A stretch of 43,775 nucleotides of DNA from an uncultured Lachnospiraceae bacterium (GCA_910585355.1 CAJUDN010000017.1:1-43775); one strand, 5' to 3'. Positions 16,203-24,690 are shown, counted from the first letter of the stretch. The notes: generated by a model from the sequence alone, not told the origin. Made by a program: numbers and translations.

Positions 16203-19200
16203 GACAGATCATATTCGTAAAATATAATCGGACCAGGGCAGAAAAGTTCCAGTTAAAAACCGTCATTGCTTGTCAGGACGGAGGGCTTTCCGTGGAGAAG
16301 ACCGCCCTCACAGAGGAGGGGCGGGCCCATATTTTGTCCTTTGGGGAAAAATATGAAAAAATTAAAGGTCTGAATCCGGGGATCTGCTTTTTAAAACCGG
16401 AGTTTCTTTCTGAGGGGAAAACGGTGCGGTTCCCTTATATTACGGGGAAAACCATCGGAGATGCGCTGGGAGAGGAAATCCGAATGGGCGAAGTGCCTTA
16501 TAAAGCCTTAAAGGAAGCCATGGCCCTGGTATTCCCGGAGGACTTTGGGGAAGGAAAAGACGAAAATGTCCGGGAAAGCTTTGTCCCCGGAGAGGCATTC
16601 TGCTCCGTATTCGGAGAGATACCGCCCATGACAGACCGGGTGGTACCCGTTTCCAATGTGGATGGCCTGTTTGAAAACCTGATGGTGTCTGACGGCGTTG
16701 TGTATGGCATTGATTATGAGTGGGTGTTCGATTTTCCGATTCCTGCGAGGTTTCTTCATTTCAGAAATCTTCTTTACTTTTACCGCCGCTATGAAAAGAT
16801 TCTTACAGCCGGACAGGAAGAAATTTTTGAAGCTTTTGGAATCGGAAAAGAGGAGCAGCAAGTGTTTTTCACCATGGAAGAGCATTTCCAGTCCTATGTC
16901 CACGGCGAGGGCCGTTTCCAGTATATGAAGCGGTACGAGCAGCCCGCAAAAACCCTGGAATTTCTTCTGGACCGGGAGAGCGAGCTTTATAAGGTGAAGG
17001 AATGGTGCGAGGCCTTAAAGCAGGAGATTGCGGAGAAAGATGTGACAATTGTCAAACAGCAGGAGGTCCAGCGGCTTACCAATAACCATGTGGCAAATCT
17101 GGACGTGATTATTGGAGATCTCCGGAGGGAGAATGCAGAGATTGCAAAAACGCTCCAGTATCTGGCAAAGCATGAGTCCATTGTGTGGAAAGTCCTTAGA
17201 AAATGCCACCGTCTTGTGGAAAAAGTTATGCCTAAGGGGACCAGGAAAAGAAAGGTGCTCACTTACTTTAAAAATACCATGTTCCACCCGAAAAAATACG
17301 GAAAGCTTTACTTTTCCGCGGAAGGGAGGAACCGGATTCGCGGCGATTTTAAGATCGGCGAGGGGTATCTGGAGCATGGAAAGCTGCGTTTTACAAGGTT
17401 TGAGAATCCGGCGGTATCCATTGTGATTCCTGTTTACAATCAGATTCACTATACGTATGCCTGCCTGTTATCCATTCTGGAACATACGGCGGATGTGACT
17501 TATGAGGTTATCATTGCCGACGACGTGTCCACCGACGCCACGAAGGAGCTTGACAGGTATGTGGAAAATGTGGTGGTCTGCCGCAATTCCACGAATCAGG
17601 GCTTTTTAAGAAATTGCAACAACGCCGCCAAAGCAGCCAGGGGCAGATATGTCATGTTTTTAAACAATGACACCCAGGTGACGCCTGGATGGCTTTCGTC
17701 CCTGGTGAACCTGATAGAATCGGATTCTTCTATTGGTATGGTGGGCTCCAAGCTGGTTTACCCGGACGGACGGCTTCAGGAGGCCGGAGGAATTATCTGG
17801 AGCGACGGCTCCGGGTGGAATTACGGACGGCTGGATGACTCAGACAAGGCAGAGTATAATTATGTAAAAGACGTGGACTATATTTCCGGCGCGGCCATTC
17901 TTCTTTCTGTGGATTTATGGAAGCAAATTGGCGGTTTTGACGACAGGTTTGCGCCTGCTTACTGTGAGGATTCGGATTTGGCCTTCGAGGTAAGAAAGGC
18001 CGGATACCGGGTCGTGTACCAGCCGCTTTCCAAGGTGATTCACTTTGAAGGCATCTCCAACGGAACGGATGTGAACGGCACGGGACTGAAACGGTACCAG
18101 GTGGAAAACAGCAGGAAGTTAAAGGAAAAATGGGCGGACGAATTTAAAAAGCAGTGCGTCAATACAGGAAATCCCAATCCCTTCCGGGCGAGAGAGCGGA
18201 GCCAGGGGAAGCCGCTGATTCTTGTGGTGGACCATTATGTGCCTACCTTTGACAGGGATGCGGGCTCCAAGACCACATACCAGTATCTGAAAATGTTCAT
18301 CAAAAAGGGATATGTGGTGAAATTCCTGGGAGATAATTTCCTCCATGAGGAGCCGTATTCTACGGTGCTTCAGCAGATGGGCGTGGAAATCCTCTATGGA
18401 CCAGAATATCAGTCCGGTATCTGGGACTGGATTACGAAGAACAAGGATGAGATTGATTTTGCCTATCTGAACCGGCCCCATATTGCCACGAAATATGTGG
18501 ATTTTATCCGTCAGAATACCAATATTAAAATTATTTATTACGGGCATGACCTGCATTTCTTACGGGAGTATAGGGAGTATGAGCTGACAGGAGATATCCA
18601 GAAAAAACGGGATTCTGATTACTGGAAGTCCATTGAATTTTCTCTGATGGAAAAGGCGGCGATGGCCTATTATCCGTCTTATGTGGAGGAAAATGCCATC
18701 CATGAGGTGAAACCGGAGACTAAGGTGAAGGCGGTCACCGCTTATGTGTATGAAACCTTCCTGGAAAATATCGATATGGACTTTTCAAAGCGGGAAGGAC
18801 TCTTGTTTGTGGGAGGCTTCGCGCATCCGCCCAACGCGGACGCGGTGCTCTGGTTTGCAAAGGAGATTTTCCCGCTGATCCGGGAGAAAATTGAGGTTCT
18901 GTTTTACGTAGTCGGTTCCAAGGTGACAGAGGAAATTAAGGCTCTGGAGCAGCCGGGAAACGGGATTATTGTGAAGGGCTTTGTGACAGAGGAGGAGCTT
19001 TCTGCTCTGTACGCGGGCTGCCGCCTGGTAGTGGTGCCGCTGCGGTATGGCGCAGGAGTAAAAGGAAAGGTTGTGGAGGCCATCTACAATGGTTCGGTAA
19101 TTGTGACTACCGCCATCGGTGCGGAGGGGATTCCTCAGGCGGAGCGGGTCATGAAAACGGCCGATGAGCCGGAGGCCTTTGCAGAGCAGGTGGTGAATCT

Positions 19201-19312
19201 CTATGCAGATCCGGAGGCCTGTGCGTCCATGGCTGCGGAGACGCAGAAATATATCAGAGAGTATTTCAGCGTGGATGCTGCCTGGGATGTGATTAAAGAT
19301 GATTTTACGTAA
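16199..19312 (+). CDS. Kinase-like / coiled-coil / GT2 / GT4 fusion protein
   Basis: A 1037-residue multidomain protein. Residues 1-240 resemble an atypical small-molecule kinase: VEKTAL with Lys34, then NVDGLFENL with Asp155 and Asn160 spaced as in D-x4-N catalytic loops, then GIDYEW with Asp172 in the DFG-equivalent place. Residues about 255-325 look like a coiled coil. Residues 404-640 form a family 2 transferase (VSIVIPVYNQ, ADDVSTDAT, FLNNDTQ, CEDSDLAFE). Residues 672-1037 are a family 4-like transferase (ILVVDHYVPTFDRDAGS; GVKGKVVEAIYNG). The start overlaps the methyltransferase stop (ATGA); an upstream ATG at 16133 is less likely. The kinase assignment rests only on motif reading. Confidence 0.86.
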   Translation: MRQIIFVKYNRTRAEKFQLKTVIACQDGGLSVEKTALTEEGRAHILSFGEKYEKIKGLNPGICFLKPEFLSEGKTVRFPYITGKTIGDALGEEIRMGEVPYKALKEAMALVFPEDFGEGKDENVRESFVPGEAFCSVFGEIPPMTDRVVPVSNVDGLFENLMVSDGVVYGIDYEWVFDFPIPARFLHFRNLLYFYRRYEKILTAGQEEIFEAFGIGKEEQQVFFTMEEHFQSYVHGEGRFQYMKRYEQPAKTLEFLLDRESELYKVKEWCEALKQEIAEKDVTIVKQQEVQRLTNNHVANLDVIIGDLRRENAEIAKTLQYLAKHESIVWKVLRKCHRLVEKVMPKGTRKRKVLTYFKNTMFHPKKYGKLYFSAEGRNRIRGDFKIGEGYLEHGKLRFTRFENPAVSIVIPVYNQIHYTYACLLSILEHTADVTYEVIIADDVSTDATKELDRYVENVVVCRNSTNQGFLRNCNNAAKAARGRYVMFLNNDTQVTPGWLSSLVNLIESDSSIGMVGSKLVYPDGRLQEAGGIIWSDGSGWNYGRLDDSDKAEYNYVKDVDYISGAAILLSVDLWKQIGGFDDRFAPAYCEDSDLAFEVRKAGYRVVYQPLSKVIHFEGISNGTDVNGTGLKRYQVENSRKLKEKWADEFKKQCVNTGNPNPFRARERSQGKPLILVVDHYVPTFDRDAGSKTTYQYLKMFIKKGYVVKFLGDNFLHEEPYSTVLQQMGVEILYGPEYQSGIWDWITKNKDEIDFAYLNRPHIATKYVDFIRQNTNIKIIYYGHDLHFLREYREYELTGDIQKKRDSDYWKSIEFSLMEKAAMAYYPSYVEENAIHEVKPETKVKAVTAYVYETFLENIDMDFSKREGLLFVGGFAHPPNADAVLWFAKEIFPLIREKIEVLFYVVGSKVTEEIKALEQPGNGIIVKGFVTEEELSALYAGCRLVVVPLRYGAGVKGKVVEAIYNGSVIVTTAIGAEGIPQAERVMKTADEPEAFAEQVVNLYADPEACASMAAETQKYIREYFSVDAAWDVIKDDFT

Positions 19313-19340
19313 TGGTAACGTTTTTACAAAGGAGTAAGGA

Positions 19341-19442
19341 ATGAAGAGAGGCAGACCTTCCGGGAACTGTGTAACCAGGCAGGTCAGCCTTTTCCTTCGC
19401 ACTCTTGAAAATGTATTCTCATCAAAACAGAACGGTATTTAA
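19341..19442 (+). CDS. Possible 33-residue small ORF after the glycan cluster
   Basis: A short ORF with a near-perfect ribosome site (AAAGGAG at 19328-19334, 6 nt before the ATG) 28 bp after the large glycosyltransferase gene. The peptide begins MKRGRPSGNCVTRQ and is basic, with no recognised domain. It could be a genuine small protein, or the surviving 5' end of a further cluster gene that was lost when the downstream minus-strand SDR gene came to lie here. The coding case rests on the ribosome site alone. Confidence 0.3.
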   Translation: MKRGRPSGNCVTRQVSLFLRTLENVFSSKQNGI

Positions 19443-19466
19443 GATGGGTGATACCAGGCCGCCTGT

Positions 19467-20195
19467 TTAAATCCATCCTCCGTCAAATTTAATCACTTGT
19501 CCGGTCAGATAAGCAGGGGATTCTGTGAGGGAGAGGACCATACGGGCCACTTCGTCCGGAGTTCCCATGCGGCCTGCCGGGACTTCTTCTAAAAGAGCGC
19601 TGGCTTCTTCTTCGGACAGGAAATGGTTCATGTCCGTGTCAATAGCTCCGCAGGCGATGGCGTTGACCTGAATACGGGAGGGGGCCAGTTCTTTGGCGAG
19701 GGCTTTCGTGAGGGCGTTGACGCCGCCCTTGGAGGCCGAGTAGGCAGCTTCGCAGGAGGCGCCGCAGACGCCCCAGACGGAGGAGATATTGATGATATGG
19801 CCAGCCTGCTTTTGAATCATGGAAGGGATGGACAGCTTGCAGCAGTGAAAGACCGAGGATAAGTTGGCGGCAATCAGGTTGTTCCACTCCTCAAAGCCCA
19901 TGTCTTGCAAGAGTCCGACACGGGAGATTCCGGCGTTGTTTACCAGAATGTCCACAGAACCGAAGGTTTTTGATATCTCTTCAAACAGGCGGATGCAGTC
20001 CTCTTTTTTCCCAACATCCGCACATACGGCCAGACAGGGAGCGCCGAGGGCTTTTATCTCTTTTTCCACCTCTTTTAAGGCGGGGAGGCTGCGGGCGCAG
20101 TTGATTACAACGGAAAAGTCCAGAGAGGCGTATTTTAAAGCGATGGCTCTGCCGATTCCGCGGGAGGAACCTGTAACAAGGACGGTTTTTGACAT
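19467..20195 (-). CDS. SDR family oxidoreductase, FabG-like
   Basis: A 242-residue short-chain dehydrogenase/reductase. It has the NADP(H)-binding VLVTGSSRGIGRAIA at the N terminus, the NNAG motif, the catalytic ISSVWG serine and YSASKGG tyrosine/lysine, and the C-terminal YLTGQVIKFDGGW typical of 3-oxoacyl-ACP reductase-like SDRs. The start at 20195 has AAAGGAG at 20204-20210; a longer frame reaching 20399 adds unrelated sequence. It is alone on the minus strand, with no fab genes around it, so it may act on another keto substrate. Its own promoter is likely at 20238-20266. Confidence 0.9.
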   Translation of the reverse strand: MSKTVLVTGSSRGIGRAIALKYASLDFSVVINCARSLPALKEVEKEIKALGAPCLAVCADVGKKEDCIRLFEEISKTFGSVDILVNNAGISRVGLLQDMGFEEWNNLIAANLSSVFHCCKLSIPSMIQKQAGHIINISSVWGVCGASCEAAYSASKGGVNALTKALAKELAPSRIQVNAIACGAIDTDMNHFLSEEEASALLEEVPAGRMGTPDEVARMVLSLTESPAYLTGQVIKFDGGWI

Positions 20196-20237
20196 GGACG
20201 GGACTCCTTTCAATGGGGAAATGCGGTTCTTCTGGTT

Positions 20238-20266
20238 ATTATACACACTCTTTCGTGTCTTTTCCA
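20238..20266 (-). promoter_or_regulatory. Candidate promoter of the SDR gene
   Basis: On the minus strand TGGAAA (20261-20266), a 17-nt spacer and a perfect TATAAT (20238-20243) lie about 43 nt upstream of the SDR start codon. Confidence 0.55.
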
Positions 20267-20283
20267 CAGGGAGAATGCAAAAC

Positions 20284-20312
20284 TTGCATCTTTCTGTGGG
20301 GGATGTTACAAT
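20284..20312 (+). promoter_or_regulatory. Candidate plus-strand promoter divergent from the SDR gene
   Basis: TTGCAT (20284-20289), a 17-nt spacer and TACAAT (20307-20312) form a good sigma-A type match facing trxB. A possible small ORF starts inside the -10 element, so the promoter and that ORF cannot both be used in the usual way. Confidence 0.4.
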
Positions 20313-20454
20313 GAAGGCATCTGCGAAAGAGAAAACGGAATATAGGTGGGACCATGGGATGCGGCGGCCGCACTTTCTGGCGAGGGATGGGGTTGCCACA
20401 ATAATGCCTGGTTTACTGCACGGAAACTATTTGTACTATTTCGGGAGGACATGA
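20311..20454 (+). CDS. Possible 47-residue small ORF upstream of trxB
   Basis: ATG at 20311 with GGGGGA 7 nt upstream opens a 47-residue frame that begins MKASAKEKTEYRWDHG and ends at a TGA inside the extended -10 of the trxB promoter. No family is recognised. It is basic at the N terminus and aromatic at the C terminus (LHGNYLYYF). The length is within what chance can give, so coding is uncertain. Confidence 0.22.
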   Translation: MKASAKEKTEYRWDHGMRRPHFLARDGVATIMPGLLHGNYLYYFGRT

Positions 20455-20460
20455 TATAAT
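20431..20460 (+). promoter_or_regulatory. Extended -10 promoter of the trxB operon
   Basis: TTGTAC (20431-20436), an 18-nt spacer and TATAAT (20455-20460) preceded by TGA, giving an extended -10 TGnTATAAT. Transcripts would begin near 20467 and carry a leader of about 180 nt before trxB. Confidence 0.6.
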
Positions 20461-20649
20461 GTCGATAGACATTATATCAGCGCCGATTCGCGTCCGCCTA
20501 AAAGGCGGACAAACTCTTTAGCGAATTGAGTGCATCCAGCGGAGTATATTATGTCGCAGACACGATATACTAAATTGTAAATGTGTCGTCTGTATTTTTC
20601 AGGCGGGAGTTTCCGCCAGGAACAGCAGATTTGAAGATCGGAGGAAAGA
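20453..20649 (+). other. Structured leader upstream of trxB with several inverted repeats
   Basis: The leader region holds several inverted repeats: GATATAATGTC/GACATTATATC with a 4-nt loop, overlapping the -10 (20453-20478); ATTCGC...GCGAAT (20486-20526) enclosing the perfect hairpin GTCCGCCT-AAA-AGGCGGAC (20492-20510); an imperfect pairing AGTATAT/ATATACT (about 20543-20571); and GGCGG-GAGTTT-CCGCC (about 20603-20618) close to the trxB ribosome site. No T-box or known riboswitch signature was recognised. It is either a regulatory leader or an intergenic palindromic repeat. Confidence 0.5.
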
Positions 20650-21612
20650 ATGGAACAGATTTATGATCTTGTGATTCTTGGTTCCGGCCCGGCAGGGCTT
20701 GGAGCTTCCATATATGCCAAAAGGGCGGACTTAAAGACTTTGGTGATCGAAAAGGAAATGGTCAGCGGAGGTCAGGTTTTAACTACCTATGAGGTGGATA
20801 ACTATGCGGGACTTCCGGGAATCGGCGGTTTTGATCTTGGAATGAAATTCCGGGAACATGCCGATAAGCTGGAGGTTCCATTTGCCGAGGATACCGTACT
20901 TAAAATTGAACCGGCAGATTTGGCAGAAAATGAGCTGGTGCAGGCAGCAGAGGCCGGTGCAAAGCTCTGGCAGGTGGTGGGAGAAAACAGCGCCTATCTT
21001 GCAAAAACCGTAATTCTTGCCACCGGAGCCCGCCACAGAAAGCTTGGGATACCTGGTGAGGAGGAGCTTTCCGGAATGGGCGTTTCCTACTGCGCCACTT
21101 GTGACGGGGCATTTTTCAAAAAGAAAACTACTGCCGTTATCGGCGGCGGGGATGTGGCTATCGAGGATGCCATTTTCCTGGCCAGACTCTGTGAAAAGGT
21201 ATACCTGATTCACAGACGGGATGAACTGCGTGGGGCAAAAAGCCTTCAGAATAAGCTGATGGCCATGGAAAATGTGGCAATTATCTGGGATACGGTGGTG
21301 GATTCTATCAATGGAACAGATAAGGTGGCTTCTCTGAACCTGTCCAATAAAAAGACTGGAGAAAAAAAGGAAATTTCCGTGGACGGCGTTTTTATCGCTG
21401 TGGGGATTTCGCCCAATACGGGAGCCTTTGAAGGAGTTGTGGAAATGGATGCGGGCGGATATGTGAAGGCCGGAGAAGACGGACGGACCTCAGCGGCCGG
21501 AATTTTTGCGGCCGGAGATTTAAGAACCAAGAACCTCCGCCAGATTGTGACTGCGGTGGCAGACGGGGCCAACTGTGTGAGCAGCGTGGAACGGTATCTG
21601 AACGAACAGTAG
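20650..21612 (+). CDS. trxB: Thioredoxin reductase
   Basis: A 320-residue flavoprotein that passes electrons from NADPH through FAD to thioredoxin. It has the FAD motif VILGSGPAGLGAS (8-20), the redox-active CATC (Cys148, Cys151), the second nucleotide-binding loop GGGDVAIEDA, the NADPH-type IHRRDELRG, and the C-terminal GIFAAGDLR. No thioredoxin gene lies beside it. The next gene starts 16 bp downstream, so a short operon with the cell-wall hydrolase and possibly the serine dehydratase genes is likely. Confidence 0.95.
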   Translation: MEQIYDLVILGSGPAGLGASIYAKRADLKTLVIEKEMVSGGQVLTTYEVDNYAGLPGIGGFDLGMKFREHADKLEVPFAEDTVLKIEPADLAENELVQAAEAGAKLWQVVGENSAYLAKTVILATGARHRKLGIPGEEELSGMGVSYCATCDGAFFKKKTTAVIGGGDVAIEDAIFLARLCEKVYLIHRRDELRGAKSLQNKLMAMENVAIIWDTVVDSINGTDKVASLNLSNKKTGEKKEISVDGVFIAVGISPNTGAFEGVVEMDAGGYVKAGEDGRTSAAGIFAAGDLRTKNLRQIVTAVADGANCVSSVERYLNEQ

Positions 21613-21628
21613 GGAAAGAAGGACTTCA

Positions 21629-23029
21629 ATGAGAAAAGCAGGAAGAATACTGGCGGTGGGATGTTCCCTGGCGATGCTGACCGCAATGGTGTCCTACGGG
21701 AATGTGACCGGCGGTACGGTAAGAGTCAGTCCAAGACTGGGTATTCCTGTGGTGGCATCCACGGAATCGTCCTATGCCGACGTGGCAATTTCCCATGTGA
21801 GCAATTACGTGAATGTGCGGACGGAACCAAACACCACCAGCAGTATTGTGGGAAAGATTTATAATAACTGTGCCGCCAAAATCCTGTCCACGGTGGATGG
21901 GGAAGGCGGCAGATGGTATCAGATTCAGTCCGGTACCGTCAATGGATACATCAAGGCAGAATATTTTATCACAGGCGCCGAAGCGGAAAAAATCGCCAAA
22001 AAAGTCGGCACCGTTTACATAACCGTGAATACAGATTCCTTAAGGCTCAGAGAAGAACCCAATACCACCAGCAGGACACTGACTCTGCTCTCCCGGGATG
22101 CAGAATACATAGCTCTGAAGGAAGAGGGGGACTTTGTGGAGATCCAGGTGGATGCGGATTTAGCCGGATATGTCCATAAGGATTATGTACAGCAGCGGGT
22201 GGAATTTGAACAGGCTGTGAGTCTGGAGGAAGAAAAACAGAAAAGAGAAGAGGCTGAACAGCGAAAGAAAGAGGCAGAAGAAGCTATCGCCGCCATGGAA
22301 CAGCTCAGGAAAGAAGCAGAACAGGCCCAGACGGAACCCGTTTCGGAGACTCTGGGAGCGGCAGAGTCCACGGAGTCTATCGGAATCATTGCAGCCAATC
22401 CCAATGAGACCAGGGCTTCGGAGACTGAAAATTCTTTTTCCGAAGGTGAATCCGGCACGGCACAGGGAGCAGAAGCTGCAGCGCCCGCAGAAACCGGAAT
22501 TGCGGCGGGGAACCGGAATGGACCTGGCGGACAGGGGACAGCGGGTTCCGTAAAGATTGGTCCGGGAGCTGAGTTTAGCCCGGGAGTCGATGCAGGCCCG
22601 GAAGCCGGGGAAGATTCTCTGGCGGACAATGAAACACAGGAGGGCCCGGGAGGCGAAAAACTCACTTCAGCGACCAGAACGGCCATGGTGGCCTATGCGA
22701 AGCAGTTTCTTGGTAATCCTTATGTGTACGGCGGGACAAGTCTTACGGAGGGAGCGGATTGCTCCGGATTTACCATGCGGCTCTATGAACATTTCGGCAT
22801 TGATATAGGCCGCAGCTCCAGGGACCAGGCAGTAAAAGGAAGGGAAATTCCCATTGAGTCCGTACAGCCGGGGGACCTTTTGTTCTATGCCAGCGGCGAC
22901 TATATAAACCATGTGGCTATGTATGTGGGCGGGGGACAGATTATCCACGCCAGTACGAAAAAAACAGGAATCACCATGTGTACAGCCTATTATCGAACAC
23001 CGTATAAAGCTGTAACATTTTTAGATTAA
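21629..23029 (+). CDS. Secreted NlpC/P60 endopeptidase with two SH3-type domains
   Basis: A 466-residue secreted peptidoglycan endopeptidase. It begins with a signal peptide (MRKAGRILAVGCSLAMLTAMVS), then two bacterial SH3 domains (about 52-115 and 128-187; both contain an REEPNTTS/RTEPNTTS block), a charged coiled coil (190-232), a low-complexity Gly/Ala/Glu-rich linker (233-345) and a C-terminal NlpC/P60 domain with Cys378 (DCSGF), His428 (NHVAMY) and His440. The family cleaves D-Glu to diamino-acid bonds in stem peptides. It lies between trxB and the serine dehydratase genes with short gaps. Confidence 0.95.
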   Translation: MRKAGRILAVGCSLAMLTAMVSYGNVTGGTVRVSPRLGIPVVASTESSYADVAISHVSNYVNVRTEPNTTSSIVGKIYNNCAAKILSTVDGEGGRWYQIQSGTVNGYIKAEYFITGAEAEKIAKKVGTVYITVNTDSLRLREEPNTTSRTLTLLSRDAEYIALKEEGDFVEIQVDADLAGYVHKDYVQQRVEFEQAVSLEEEKQKREEAEQRKKEAEEAIAAMEQLRKEAEQAQTEPVSETLGAAESTESIGIIAANPNETRASETENSFSEGESGTAQGAEAAAPAETGIAAGNRNGPGGQGTAGSVKIGPGAEFSPGVDAGPEAGEDSLADNETQEGPGGEKLTSATRTAMVAYAKQFLGNPYVYGGTSLTEGADCSGFTMRLYEHFGIDIGRSSRDQAVKGREIPIESVQPGDLLFYASGDYINHVAMYVGGGQIIHASTKKTGITMCTAYYRTPYKAVTFLD

Positions 23030-23050
23030 TAAGCAGGAGGGGTTAATAGT

Positions 23051-23728
23051 ATGAACGAAATTGGAACCTTTGACATTTTGGGGCCGAATATGATCGGACC
23101 TTCCAGCTCCCACACGGCGGGCGCGCTGAGGATTGCGTTCATCGCCGGAAAAATGATCGGAAAAGCCGTGTCTGTGAAATTTGTGCTGTATGGTTCCTTT
23201 GCAAGAACTTACCATGGGCATGGTACGGATCGGGCGCTGGTGGGAGGAATTCTCGGATATCATCCGGATGATGAGCGAATCCGCGATTCCTTTGAACATG
23301 CGAAAAAAGCGGGACTGGAATTTTCCTTTGAAGAAAATTTTACCGACAAAGAAATTTATCCTAACACCGTCGATATCTATGTAAAAGATGAGAACGGCGC
23401 TTCCCTGTCCCTCCGTGGAAAATCCATTGGAGGCGGAAATGCCGTGATCACAAGACTCAACGGCGTAGATGTGGAGCTGACCGGAAATTACAGTACGATG
23501 GTCATTGAGCACATAGACAAGAAGGGGACGCTGGCATTTGTTACTACGGTGCTCAGCGCTTATGATTTAAATATCGGCTCCCTTCGCCTTTATCGGGAAA
23601 GCAAAGGAAAAATTGCATATGCCATCATTGAGGTGGACAGCGATGTTCCAGGCCAGATGGTAAGTGCCATCCGCGGTTTCGAGGCTGTGAGGAATGTGCT
23701 TCTGGTACCGGCGATTAAACTGGATTAA
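23051..23728 (+). CDS. sdaAB: L-serine ammonia-lyase, iron-sulfur-dependent, beta subunit
   Basis: A 225-residue beta subunit of the two-subunit clostridial/Bacillus L-serine dehydratase, which turns L-serine into pyruvate and ammonia. The family block MIGPSSSHTAGALR is at 17-30, HGHGTDRAL follows, and residues about 148-220 form an ACT-like regulatory domain starting at YSTMVIEHIDKKGTLAFV. It is 12 bp from the alpha subunit gene and has a GGAGGGG ribosome site 21 bp after the endopeptidase gene. Confidence 0.96.
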   Translation: MNEIGTFDILGPNMIGPSSSHTAGALRIAFIAGKMIGKAVSVKFVLYGSFARTYHGHGTDRALVGGILGYHPDDERIRDSFEHAKKAGLEFSFEENFTDKEIYPNTVDIYVKDENGASLSLRGKSIGGGNAVITRLNGVDVELTGNYSTMVIEHIDKKGTLAFVTTVLSAYDLNIGSLRLYRESKGKIAYAIIEVDSDVPGQMVSAIRGFEAVRNVLLVPAIKLD

Positions 23729-23740
23729 GGGGGGAACGGT

Positions 23741-24628
23741 ATGAATTTTATCAATGGAGCAGAACTCCTGGCGTACTGCGAAAAAGAAAATAAAAAGATA
23801 TCTGAGGCTATGTTTGAGCGTGAGACTACGTATTTGGAGCAGAATGCAGAAAAGACAAAGGCCAGGATGAAAAAGGCATATTCCATCATGCAGGCGGCAG
23901 TGAAAAAGCCCATGAACGAAGATATTGTCAGCATGGGCGGCATGATCGGCGGCGAAAGCAAAAAGCTGCATGCTCTAAGGGCGGAAGGAAAAAATATCTG
24001 CGGAGAAGTGGTTTCTAAAGCTATTGCCTACGCAGTGGGAGTTCTGGAGGTTAATGCCTCCATGGGACTTATTGTGGCGGCGCCGACGGCCGGTTCTTCC
24101 GGCGTTATTCCGGGCGTTCTCTGCACCCTTCAAGAAGAGCATGGATTTACGGACGACGAGATTTGCCAGGCGCTTTTTAACGCGGCGGCAATCGGATATT
24201 TGATCACAAGAAATGCGACCACAGCGGGAGCAGAGGGCGGCTGTCAGGCGGAGGTGGGCTCCGCCAGCGCCATGGCGGCTTCCGCGGCCGTGGAGCTTCT
24301 GGGGGGCACTCCGAGACAGTGTATGGATGCGGCCTCTTTTGCCATGGTAAATATTCTGGGACTGGTCTGCGACCCCATCGGGGGCCTGGTGGAAAATCCC
24401 TGCCAGAACAGGAACGCCATGGGGGCCTCCAATGCTTTGATTTCCGCGGAGCTTTCTCTGGCAGGCATTAAGAGCATCACGCCTATTGATGAGACAATTG
24501 CCGTCATGTATGCCGTGGGAAGATCGCTCCCCTCCGAACTCAGGGAAACATCTCTGGGCGGAATGGCAGTGGCAAAGAGCGCGTGTGAGACCTGTATGGC
24601 CTGCGCGGAAAAGAGAAGAAAAAAATAG
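23741..24628 (+). CDS. sdaAA: L-serine ammonia-lyase, iron-sulfur-dependent, alpha subunit
   Basis: A 295-residue catalytic subunit. It has the VAAPTAGSSGVIPGVLCTL block, the Gly-rich AGAEGGCQAEVGSASAMAA, and the CDPIGGLVENPCQNRN motif that supplies two cluster-ligand cysteines; the extreme C terminus has further cysteines (SACETCMACAEK) as in this oxygen-sensitive [4Fe-4S] enzyme. A strong terminator follows 10 bp after the stop, so this is the last gene of the unit. Confidence 0.96.
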   Translation: MNFINGAELLAYCEKENKKISEAMFERETTYLEQNAEKTKARMKKAYSIMQAAVKKPMNEDIVSMGGMIGGESKKLHALRAEGKNICGEVVSKAIAYAVGVLEVNASMGLIVAAPTAGSSGVIPGVLCTLQEEHGFTDDEICQALFNAAAIGYLITRNATTAGAEGGCQAEVGSASAMAASAAVELLGGTPRQCMDAASFAMVNILGLVCDPIGGLVENPCQNRNAMGASNALISAELSLAGIKSITPIDETIAVMYAVGRSLPSELRETSLGGMAVAKSACETCMACAEKRRKK

Positions 24629-24637
24629 ATGGAAAGC

Positions 24638-24690
24638 AAAAAGACCTGAGTCGGTGCAGGAGAGCGCCGGTTCAGGTCTTTTTAGTTTTT
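24638..24690. terminator. Bidirectional terminator between sdaAA and the XRE gene
   Basis: The stem AAAAAGACCTGA (24638-24649) pairs with TCAGGTCTTTTT (24672-24683) around a loop that can itself pair (CGGTGC/GCGCCG). A-rich and T-rich flanks allow use from both strands; the XRE stop codon lies within the right arm. Confidence 0.88.

Noticed and set aside
19467-20195. Housekeeping fabG
   Set aside because: FabG-like motifs are present but there is no fatty-acid gene cluster; a general SDR label is safer.
20461-20649. T-box or known riboswitch before trxB
   Set aside because: No T-box sequence or other riboswitch core that I can recognise is present.
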